A stretch of DNA of 64,000 bases from Streptomyces sp. NBC_01016 (GTDB taxonomy: Bacteria > Actinomycetota > Actinomycetes > Streptomycetales > Streptomycetaceae), in contig NZ_JAPEOQ010000002.1 in assembly GCF_026341035.1 (NCBI RefSeq), positions 2,418,001-2,482,000 of the forward strand. The letters run 5' to 3'. Each line of letters begins with the position of its first letter. Positions within the stretch are counted from its first letter, which is position 1. A program made the position numbers and the translations under genes. The notes beneath the pieces were generated by a model. That model saw only the letters and a list, made by a program, of their open reading frames with translations, was not told where the DNA came from and did no database searches. This document shows positions 17,303 to 24,926 of the stretch, piece by piece.

Positions 17303-18589
17303 TCAGTCCTCCAGTGCCTGGTCGAGGCCGTCGAGGATTGTGCCCGCCGCGTCCTCGCTGGATCGCTGGCCGGAGTAGACGGCCGAGAAGTTCTGGTCCA
17401 CCACCTCCTGGAACGAGGTGATCGTCGCGCCCGACCCCAGATAGCGTCCGAACGAGCGGGCGTGCGGCAGCTGGTCGGTGTAGGCCTTCTGCGACGCCGG
17501 TACGTCCACGGTCTCGAGCGTCGTCTTCGACGCCGGGAGCTGGTCGTAGGTCTTGAACGTCGTGGCGCTCATCAGGTACTTGACCACCTTCCACGCCGCG
17601 CCGGGGTGCGCGGTGTTGCGGTTGATCCCGAGCGCGCGGCCGCCGAGGTGCGTGGCGCCGGTCTTCAGCCCCTCGGGCATCACGGCGGCCCTCAGTTCCG
17701 TGCCCGACTTCTTGGCCTGCTGCCGCAGGGGTGCGAAGGTGGACGGCGGCAGATAGCTCATCGCGCAGCTGCCGCGGGCGAGGCCGTTGACGATGGTGGG
17801 GTCGCTGTAGTCCTGCACCGCCTTGTTGCCGGCGGGGGTGGCGCCGGAGCGGAACAGGCCGGCGAAGTAGTCGATCGTGCGCGTCAGTTGGCGACGCGAG
17901 ACGCCGGTTTTCCAGTTGCCGTCCGCGTCCTTCTTCACGAGCGTGCTGCCGTGCGACCAGAGGAAGTAGTTGATGGCGAACCACTGGGCGCTCGTGACGG
18001 ACCCCGAGCCGGGGAAGCAGAACCCCTTGGTCGCGCCGGAGCCGTGTGCGCTGATCCGTTTGGCGTCGGCGGCCAACTCCTCCCACGTCGTGGGCGGGTG
18101 GGTGATGCGGGCGTCGGCGAGCGCCTTTGGGTTGTGGACCAGGGCCATGGTGTCCGCGGTCCAGGGCATGGCCCAGGTCTTGCCCTCGAATCGGGTCGCG
18201 TCCGTGGCGAGGAGGCCGCTCGCGCCGGCCGGCGGATCCTTGTCGAGGTAGGAGTCCAGCGGCAGCAGGATCCTCGGCCTGGCCAGGAACTGGACGTCGC
18301 TGTAGCCGATCTGGTCGATGTCGGGGCCCGAGCCCGAGTTGGCCTCGCGTGCGAACTGCTGCACGTTGTTCGGGCTGAGCGTCTCCAACTCGACCTGGAT
18401 GTGCGGGTGGCGCTCGTTCCAGGTGTGGATCGCGGCAGCCAGTCCCTTGGTCTCGCTCTCCGGGTCGAACTGCCGCAGCACCAGTTTCACCGGGCCGGAA
18501 CTCGAGTCCGATCCGGAGCCGGAGCAGGCAGTGAGCGGGGCGACGAGGCAGAGCGCCAGGGCGGCCAGTGTCGGTTTCGGCAGTTTCAT
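17303..18589 (-). CDS. Extracellular sugar-binding lipoprotein (ABC transporter, family 1)
   Basis: This encodes 428 residues. The lipobox APLTAC puts the lipidated cysteine at residue 22, followed by a Gly/Ser-rich linker. The body has the family-1 binding-protein pattern (VKLVLRQFDPESETKGLAAA, WNERHPHIQVELETL, FEGKTWAMPWTADTMALVHN). It is the first gene of the glycan operon and faces the ROK repressor across a promoter region with a small palindrome at 18643-18655. Confidence 0.9.
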   Translation of the reverse strand: MKLPKPTLAALALCLVAPLTACSGSGSDSSSGPVKLVLRQFDPESETKGLAAAIHTWNERHPHIQVELETLSPNNVQQFAREANSGSGPDIDQIGYSDVQFLARPRILLPLDSYLDKDPPAGASGLLATDATRFEGKTWAMPWTADTMALVHNPKALADARITHPPTTWEELAADAKRISAHGSGATKGFCFPGSGSVTSAQWFAINYFLWSHGSTLVKKDADGNWKTGVSRRQLTRTIDYFAGLFRSGATPAGNKAVQDYSDPTIVNGLARGSCAMSYLPPSTFAPLRQQAKKSGTELRAAVMPEGLKTGATHLGGRALGINRNTAHPGAAWKVVKYLMSATTFKTYDQLPASKTTLETVDVPASQKAYTDQLPHARSFGRYLGSGATITSFQEVVDQNFSAVYSGQRSSEDAAGTILDGLDQALED

Positions 18590-18642
18590 GATGCCTCTCC
18601 CTTGAAGATCATCACTGCGCGGCGGATGCTGGAAGCTAACAC

Positions 18643-18655
18643 AATCAATTTGATT
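18643..18655. promoter_or_regulatory. Candidate ROK operator palindrome
   Basis: AATCA-ATT-TGATT is a perfect 13-bp A/T-rich palindrome, striking in such G+C-rich DNA, placed 54 bp before the binding-protein gene in the region shared with the ROK repressor gene. Confidence 0.5.
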
Positions 18656-18775
18656 TGCACGAGCCCCAGTTGGTGCTTCCCGCCCCGACCTGCTGGTTTC
18701 TCATCTAGGATCTGGCGCACCCCGCGCACCGTTGCGGATCAAGGATGTTCGGCCCCCGTGGAGGTGCAGATCAGG

Positions 18776-19993
18776 ATGGAACGACGTGGCTCCAACCTTC
18801 CGCGCGTCGGCGACTACAACCAGCTGCTCGTGCTGGACCTGGTGCGGCGCGGCGCGTGCATCAGTCGCGTCGAACTCACGCGGCGCACCGGCCTGTCGGG
18901 GCAGACCGTCTCCAACATCTGTGCGCGGCTCGTCGGCGCCGGACTCATCGAGCCCGCGGGGCGCACGGAGGTCGAGACCGGGGCGCGCAGGACGATGTTC
19001 AGGGTGGTGCCCGGCGGCCGGTACTCCGTCGGCCTGCACATCGACCCGGCCCGGATGACGGCGGTCCTGCTGAACCTTGCCGGAGAGGTGGTGGACCGGG
19101 CCTCCATCGCCACCCCGACCACGGACGGCCCCGAGGATGCGCTGGACGCGATCGTCGCCGCCGTCGACGACCTCGCGCGCCGCAACCGGGTCCCACGCCA
19201 GCGCCTTTCGGGCCTCGGTGTCTCAACCCCCGGTCCGGTCCTGGCCGATGCTGTCGTCGGGCCGCCCAATCTGCGGGGCTGGGGCGTGGTGCGCCTGCGG
19301 GAGGAACTGGAGCGACGCACCGGCCTCCCCGTCGTGTTGGAGAAGGACACCATCGCCGCGGCCACGGGTGAACTCTGGGCGGGCGGCGGCGCGTTCACTG
19401 ATTTCGCCTTCGTCTACCTGGGCACCGGAATCGGCGCGGGCGTCGTTCTGGACGGCGAGGTGAAACGCGGCTCCTCCAACAACCTCGGCGAGATCGGCCA
19501 CCTCAGCGGCGACCCCGACGGCCCGCGATGTCCCTGCGGCGGCCGCGGCTGCATCGCGCTCACCTGCGCGCCGGCCCATTTGGTCGCGGCCGCCGTCGAT
19601 CTCGGCGCACTCGCCCCTGTCGATCTCCAGGACCATCTCGGCGTAGAGACCGCACTCACTCGACTCTGCGCGCTCGCCGACGCCGGTGACGCGAATTGCA
19701 CAGCCATCGTCGAGCGGTCGGCGCGAGCCATCGGCCGCGCGGCGGGCCAGCTCGCGAACGTCCTGGATCTCGCCACGGTCGTGCTCGGCGGACCCAACTG
19801 GTCTGCCCTGTCCGCCATTTACCTCAGGGTGGTCCCTCCCATCGCCGCGTCCTTGCTGACGGTCGGCAACGTCCACGGTGTCCAGGTGTGCGGCACGACG
19901 CTGGGCGAGGACGGCGGGGCGATCGGGGCGGCGTCTCTGGTGATGTCGTCGATGGCCTCCGCACGGTCGGAGCGGTTGTTTCTTCCTGGGTGA
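18776..19993 (+). CDS. ROK family transcriptional repressor
   Basis: This encodes 405 residues. ATG 18776 is chosen because GGAGG lies 11 bases upstream. Residues 1-75 form a winged helix (NQLLVLDLVRRGACISRVEL, RRTGLSGQTVSNICARLVGAG). The ROK sugar domain has VYLGTGIGAGVVLDGE and LGEIGHLSG, then the zinc cluster CPCGGRGCIALTC, where the Glu usual after GC is replaced. It is divergent from the mannosidase-sulfatase operon, which it presumably represses until a sugar binds. Confidence 0.9.
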   Translation: MERRGSNLPRVGDYNQLLVLDLVRRGACISRVELTRRTGLSGQTVSNICARLVGAGLIEPAGRTEVETGARRTMFRVVPGGRYSVGLHIDPARMTAVLLNLAGEVVDRASIATPTTDGPEDALDAIVAAVDDLARRNRVPRQRLSGLGVSTPGPVLADAVVGPPNLRGWGVVRLREELERRTGLPVVLEKDTIAAATGELWAGGGAFTDFAFVYLGTGIGAGVVLDGEVKRGSSNNLGEIGHLSGDPDGPRCPCGGRGCIALTCAPAHLVAAAVDLGALAPVDLQDHLGVETALTRLCALADAGDANCTAIVERSARAIGRAAGQLANVLDLATVVLGGPNWSALSAIYLRVVPPIAASLLTVGNVHGVQVCGTTLGEDGGAIGAASLVMSSMASARSERLFLPG

Positions 19994-20023
19994 TCGGCGG
20001 TGCCGTCGGGGGCGAGTGGACCG

Positions 20024-20044
20024 GGGGAGCCCTGCCGGCTCCCC
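20024..20044 (+). terminator. Hairpin after the ROK gene
   Basis: Perfect 8-bp stem GGGGAGCC / GGCTCCCC with a five-base loop, 31 bp past the ROK stop codon. Confidence 0.55.
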
Positions 20045-20099
20045 GCCGACGCATTCCGGCGCGACGCCGAGGGACGTGTCCGGCACATGCAAATCGTGT

Positions 20100-20395
20100 G
20101 CCGCTCGAGAACTCATCGCTGCTGGTCAAGCGGAACTCTGCGCCTGCCGAGAACTCCCCGCGACGGATTTCTCAAGTTTGTCCCTGTGCGTGCCGAAACC
20201 CCGTCCAGCCAGGTCGGGCCGCTGAGTGGTGGTACTCGTGGAGGATGCCTCCGAGGCGGTCGCGGCGGCGGATGTCGAGGTGGGTGTGCGGGATGGGGTT
20301 TGTGCTTGATGCCGAGGGTGGTGAGCTCGCCGTGGATGCGGCGGTAGCCCCAGGACGGGTTTTCGCTGGCCAGGCGCAGGCCGGCTCATCTGCCG
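20100..20395 (-). pseudogene. Integrase-type transposase remnant with internal deletion
   Basis: Minus-strand reading gives LASENPSWGYRRIHGELTTLGIKH (20395 downward), then after a frame change a jump straight to DIRRRDRLGGILHEYHHSA, the C-terminal tail seen in the fuller copy at 23755-24924. Almost the whole catalytic core is missing. The segment at 20105-20125 (TCGAGAACTCATCGCTGCTG) matches sequences beside other copies at 28617 and 29232, and probably marks the old element end. Confidence 0.75.
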
Positions 20396-20523
20396 GACGC
20401 CCTGACGATCCTCCGCGCGCCTGGTGTCATGTCCGCCACCCACACCCCATCCGGCTGTGCATCGACGTGACGAGCGGGGTGCGGCGCGTACCGCGGCGGA
20501 CCCCGCTCGGGGTCGGGCGATCG

Positions 20524-23007
20524 CTAGGCGATCACCAGGGAAGTGGGCTCGTTGCTCAAGCCCAGGGGTGTGGTTGCCGAGACCGTGTTGGTCGTCGTGT
20601 CCACGCGGATGATCGTGCTGGACGTGTTGTTGGCGACCCATAGGTCGGTGCCGTCGCCGATGATGCCGGTGGGTATGTGGCCGACCGTGAGGGCGCCGGT
20701 CACGGTCGGGCGGGACGTGTCGATGATCGACAGGGTGTCGTCGTTGGCGTTGGTGACGTACGCGTGCGAGCCGTCGCCGGTGAAGGCCACGTTCCACGGG
20801 GCGAGGCCGGTGGTGATGCGTTTGGTGACCCTGCCGGTGGCGGTGTCCACCACGGCTACCCGGTTGTCCATCGGCAGGGTGACGTAGCAGGACCTGCCGT
20901 TGGGGCTCAGCGTGGCGCCGCGGGCGCGGGACAGCTCGCGCAGGACGGTCAGCCGATGGCCGTCCGCCGCGTCCAGCACGTACAGGCCGTTGCTGCAGGG
21001 AACGTACAGACGGGAGCCGTCGGGTGACACCGCGACCGTGTACGGGGCCTCACCGGCCTGGTACGTGGCGGTCACCGTGTCGGTCGCGACGTCGATCACC
21101 GAGATGTCCCGCGAGCCGCCGGAGCCGGTGTCCGGGCCGGTGTCGGCCACGTATACGCGGGTGCCGTCCGGCGAGGCGGCGAGACCGTGCGGGTACACGC
21201 CCACGGTGATCTTCTTCGTGATCTTGTTGGTGGACCGGTCGACCACCGCGACCGTGTTCGTGCCGGAGTTCGCCACGTACACCTTGCCCGCGGCGGCCGT
21301 GATGCCGTACGGGTTGGTGAACCCCTTGACCGCGGCGATCAGGGTGCCGGACGACCGGTCGAGGATCGCGAGTCCGCCGCCGAGCGACGCGACATACACG
21401 GCGGGCGTGGTCGTGTCCGCCGCGGCGTCCAGGTGGCTTTGGCTGGACACCGCCTCCATGATGCCGGGGAAGTTGGTGCCCTTGCCGCGGTCGGGATAGT
21501 CGTCGCGGGCGCTGGTGCGCACCTCGTCCAGGCGGCTGGGCGAGTCGCGCAGGGCGCCGCCCCGGCGCCTGCCCGGGTTCTTCTGGGACGGCATGGGGGA
21601 CGGTGACTGCTGCTGGTGCGGCGGCGTCTGGCCGGTGCCGGGAAGGGACGGCGCGGGCAGATTCCCGGCCTCGTACTCCGCCAGCCAGAACGACGGCAGC
21701 GTAGGCGGCATGGGCGGGAACCGCTTGTTCACCTTCATGCCGAGCGCGGACGTCAGGTCGCCGAAGGTCTCGCGCCGCCAGTCCGTGATGTTGGCCGCGC
21801 GCACGCCGGTGACCTGTTCCAGGAACTGCAGGACGGACGTATGGTCGAACGCCTCGCTCGCCACGTGCCCGCCGCGCGTCCACGGTGAAACGATCGTGCA
21901 GGGCACCCGGAAGCCGCCGCCGATGGGCAGCCCACCCACGAACTCGTGCGGCGTGCCGGCCGGCGGCGTGGGCGGCGGCACATGGTCGAACAGCCCGTCG
22001 TTCTCGTCGTAGTTGATGATGAAGACGGTCTTGGAGAACAGGTTCGGGTCGGACGCGACGGCCTCGAGCTTGCGCGCCACGAAGTCCGCCGCGGCGGCCG
22101 GGAGATACGCCGGGTGGGAGGACTGTTCCGACGTCGGGATGATCCACGAGACGGCGGGCAGCCGGCCGCGCTTGACGTCGTACTCGAACTGATCCGCCGG
22201 GCCGATCCGCATGCCCCGCGTGTGCAGCGGCGAGCCGGGTCTGGCGTCCTGGAACGTCTGGAAGAACTCCAGCGGGTTGCAGCCGTAGTCGTCCTCGTCC
22301 TGGTAGACGCGCCAGCTCACCCCCGCCTCCTCCAACTGCTCGGGGTAGGACTTCCAGCGGTACGGCTGCGGCACGGTGTTGTTGATGATCGGGCCGCCCG
22401 CCGTGCCGTCCGGATCGATGGTGCCGGACATGAGGTAGAGGCGGTTGGGCCAGGTGGGGCCCATGAGCGAGCAGAAGTAGCCGTCGCACAAGGTGAACGC
22501 GTGGGCCAGTGCGTAGTCGAAGGGTATGTCCTGCCATTCGTAGTAGCCCATGGTGTACGGCCCGACCGCGTCGCCATCGGCTCGCCGGTGAGCGGGCAGC
22601 CAGTTGTCCATCTTGCCGTTGTTCCAGGCCTCGTGCTGCACGGACCAGGCGTGGCTGGTGGAGGGGATGGCCTGGGCGCTCGTACGGTGCGTGTCCAGGT
22701 GCCAGGGCAGCAGGTAACCATCCGGATTCTTCGGATCCGGTTGATAGAAAACGGACTTGCCGTCCGGGAGTCTCAGCGCCTGCGGGTCGTCGAATCCGCG
22801 GACCCCGGCCAGCGAGCCGAAGTAGTGGTCGAACGAGCGGTTCTCCAGCGTCAGGATGACCACGTGCTCGATGTCGCTCAGGGAACCGGGCTTGCCGGTC
22901 GCGGCTGCCGCCGCTTGCAGATTGGGCGGCAGGTACGAGGCGATGAGCGTGCCGGCGGCGGTGCCTGCCAGGGACCCGAGCAGTCGACGGCGTGTGATCT
23001 CGGGCAT
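20524..23007 (-). CDS. Secreted phospholipase C-type phosphoesterase fused to a YVTN beta-propeller
   Basis: This encodes 827 residues. A Tat signal (EITRRRLLGSLAGTAAG) heads the protein. Residues about 45-440 form a phosphoesterase/phospholipase C domain: VVILTLENRSFDHYFGSLAG, GYYEWQDIPFDYALAHAFTL, IINYDENDGLFDHV, FRVPCTIVSPW. A Pro/Gln-rich linker (about 455-540) follows. Residues about 550-827 hold repeated blades (VYVANSGTNTVAVVDRSTNK, GLAASPDGTRVYVADTG, ATLSPNGRSCYVTLP), a YVTN propeller. The catalytic part cleaves phosphodiesters or phosphomonoesters outside the cell; the propeller may bind substrate or cell wall. Most relatives lack the propeller. Confidence 0.85.
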   Translation of the reverse strand: MPEITRRRLLGSLAGTAAGTLIASYLPPNLQAAAAATGKPGSLSDIEHVVILTLENRSFDHYFGSLAGVRGFDDPQALRLPDGKSVFYQPDPKNPDGYLLPWHLDTHRTSAQAIPSTSHAWSVQHEAWNNGKMDNWLPAHRRADGDAVGPYTMGYYEWQDIPFDYALAHAFTLCDGYFCSLMGPTWPNRLYLMSGTIDPDGTAGGPIINNTVPQPYRWKSYPEQLEEAGVSWRVYQDEDDYGCNPLEFFQTFQDARPGSPLHTRGMRIGPADQFEYDVKRGRLPAVSWIIPTSEQSSHPAYLPAAAADFVARKLEAVASDPNLFSKTVFIINYDENDGLFDHVPPPTPPAGTPHEFVGGLPIGGGFRVPCTIVSPWTRGGHVASEAFDHTSVLQFLEQVTGVRAANITDWRRETFGDLTSALGMKVNKRFPPMPPTLPSFWLAEYEAGNLPAPSLPGTGQTPPHQQQSPSPMPSQKNPGRRRGGALRDSPSRLDEVRTSARDDYPDRGKGTNFPGIMEAVSSQSHLDAAADTTTPAVYVASLGGGLAILDRSSGTLIAAVKGFTNPYGITAAAGKVYVANSGTNTVAVVDRSTNKITKKITVGVYPHGLAASPDGTRVYVADTGPDTGSGGSRDISVIDVATDTVTATYQAGEAPYTVAVSPDGSRLYVPCSNGLYVLDAADGHRLTVLRELSRARGATLSPNGRSCYVTLPMDNRVAVVDTATGRVTKRITTGLAPWNVAFTGDGSHAYVTNANDDTLSIIDTSRPTVTGALTVGHIPTGIIGDGTDLWVANNTSSTIIRVDTTTNTVSATTPLGLSNEPTSLVIA

Positions 23008-23577
23008 GGGTGAGACCTTTCTGGCACGACAGTCGGGACGCGTTCCCCGAGCGGACAGCAGGACTTTCGATTACTCGGCCGAATGCGGATGCCTGACCTG
23101 CTCCGGTCCGCGGCTGCGGTGACGTGGGAAACGAGAGATGACTTCGATGACCATTGCACGGATGTGCCGCGAGGGGCAGTTGCGTGATCGGACTTTGCGG
23201 GCTTTTTGCGCACAGGCTGAGGGCCTGTCACCTCGTGTTGTATGCGGGTCGCGGGAGTGGCCGTAACGTGCCGTTCCGGTAGGGGACTTGACGGGGCGCT
23301 CCTCTGCGGCGGCCTCGCGTTCCGCGACCGCTGCGGCGTCGATCGGAGTCATCCACTCCGGGGTCCGGCCCCCTTTACTCGGGTGTACGGGTTCTAGCTG
23401 ATCCGGGGGTTTGCTCCGGCACCGGGATGGTGCCCGCATAGATGAAAGGCCCGGGCGTGAGCGTCACGTCGACGTGAAGGAAGAATCCTGAGGCGCGTGC
23501 GACTGAACTTGCCTCACGGTGAAGGAAGTTGCCAGGATCGGGGCCAGGGTTCGGGCATCGGGGGAGGGGCGGCGATC
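23008..23577. other. Intergenic stretch without a supported gene
   Basis: About 570 bases upstream of the phosphoesterase gene carry no gene I can support on either strand. The part next to 23007 must contain its promoter. The end near 23560 holds GGGGAGG, the ribosome site for the truncated restriction gene. Confidence 0.4.
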
Positions 23578-23735
23578 GTGCGTGCGTGGGTGGTCAGGGC
23601 AGGGCGGCGCGGCGAGCGCGAGGCGGAGGCTCTGGAGCAGGGGTTGGCGATCGCCGGCTGGCAGGGAGTGCCGGATCTTTCCTCGTGTGCCGGACGCGGT
23701 GACGTCCGTCGTCTTGTGCAGCGTTGCGCCTGCCG
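23578..23735 (+). pseudogene. Mrr-type restriction endonuclease, 5' stump
   Basis: From GTG 23578 (GGGGAGG about ten bases upstream) the frame reads VRAWVVRAGRRGEREAEALE, GLAIAGWQGVPDLSSC, GRGDVRRLVQR. This is the characteristic head of a streptomycete Mrr-like modification-dependent restriction protein (W-V-V-R-A-G-R.GERE..AL..G...GW). Similarity stops near 23735, where transposase-element sequence begins, and the Mrr nuclease domain is absent. The insertion has apparently removed a phage or foreign-DNA defence gene. Confidence 0.6.
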
Positions 23736-23754
23736 AAAACCTCATCCGTCGAGG

Positions 23755-24924
23755 TCAGGCAGCATGTCGGTATTCGTGGAGTATGCCTGCGAGGCGGTCG
23801 TGTCGGCGTATGTTCAGGTGCGCGATTCGGTCGGGGTCGGTAATCGGTTCTGGTAATGCCCGCAGCGGGGTTGCCTGATTCATCGGCTGGTGGGGGCGGT
23901 GCTTGTTGTGGGCCTCGAACTCGCGTAGAGCGTGGCGCAGGTGGTTCTCGTTACAGATGGGCGTGCGGTCGAGGAGCTCATGGCAGCAGGTCTGTACCCG
24001 GCGTTCCATGATCGAGTTCATGCGGGGTGCGGATGCCGCTGAGGACGATCGCGATGCCGGCCTGGTTGAGGATCTGGTCGAACAGGGCGGGGAGCTTCGC
24101 GGCGCGGTCTCGGATCAGGTACTTGACCTTGGTGCTTGCTTGTTCGAGGTCCATGGCGAGGTTCCTCGCGGCTTGGGTGACCCAGTCAGCGGTGGGGTGG
24201 GCGGTGGTGCCGAGTATGCGGATGCGGCGGGTCGCGTGTTCGATGACGGCGAGCATGTACTGGCGCTTGCCGGTCAGGGTGACGGTCTCAATGAAATCCG
24301 CCGCCAGGAGGGTGCCGGCCTGGGAGCGGAGGAAGGCGGCCCAGGTCGTGGTGGTCCGGTCTGGGGTCGGGTCGATGCCCTCGGCTTTCAGGATTTCCCA
24401 GACGGTGGAGGCGGCGATCTTGATGCCGAGGGTGACGAGCTCACCGTGGATACGGCGGTAGCCCCAGGACGGGTTCTCGCGGACCAGGCGCAGGATGAGC
24501 AGGCGGATGGAGCGCACGGTGCGCGGCCGACCCGGCCGATGCCGCAGGGAGGCATTCGCGTGGTGTTGTTTGATCGGGTCGCGGTGCCATCGCAGCACGG
24601 TGTCGGGTCGCACGAGCAACCGCAGGCTGCGCAGGAGCCGGCGCGGGAGGGGGTGGAGAAGCGCGGCGAGGAAGGCCCGGTCTGCTGGTCTGAGCTTCAC
24701 CCGGTTGTCCCCGAGTTGACGTTGCAGGACGGTGATCTGGTGGCGCAGGGTGAGGATCTCGGCGTTTTGGCTCGGACGCTCATGGGGAGCAGTCGTAGCA
24801 GGGCGAAGACGTTGGCCATGGTCAGGTAGGCGAGCCGGAGCAGCACGTCGATCGTCATGCTCTGATGGTCGGCGATGTCAGCGGGCTGGGTGGCCTGCGC
24901 GGACAGGGATTTCGCCAGGCGCAA
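23755..24924 (-). pseudogene. Integrase-core transposase (IS3/IS481-like), broken by frameshifts
   Basis: This is the fullest copy of the transposase family scattered over the window. The head at 24924 (LLRLAYLTMANVFALLRLLPMS) shifts frame near 24775 into NAEILTLRHQITVLQRQLGDNR. The core runs FTRSADR-like ADRAFLAALLHPLPRRL, NPSWGYRRIHGELVTLGI and LLAADFIETVTLTGKRQYML (catalytic Asp) to IRDRAAKLPALFDQIL. It shifts again near 24010 into the last part (ALREFEAHNKHRPHQPMNQA, DRLAGILHEYRHAA). It interrupts the Mrr-type gene on its left. It is not functional as read unless frameshifts are programmed. Confidence 0.8.
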
Positions 24925-24926
24925 GG

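Noticed and set aside
17258..18775. A 506-codon extension upstream of the ROK repressor in the same frame
   Set aside because: It is antisense to the binding-protein gene, lacks motifs, and a good ribosome site supports ATG 18776.
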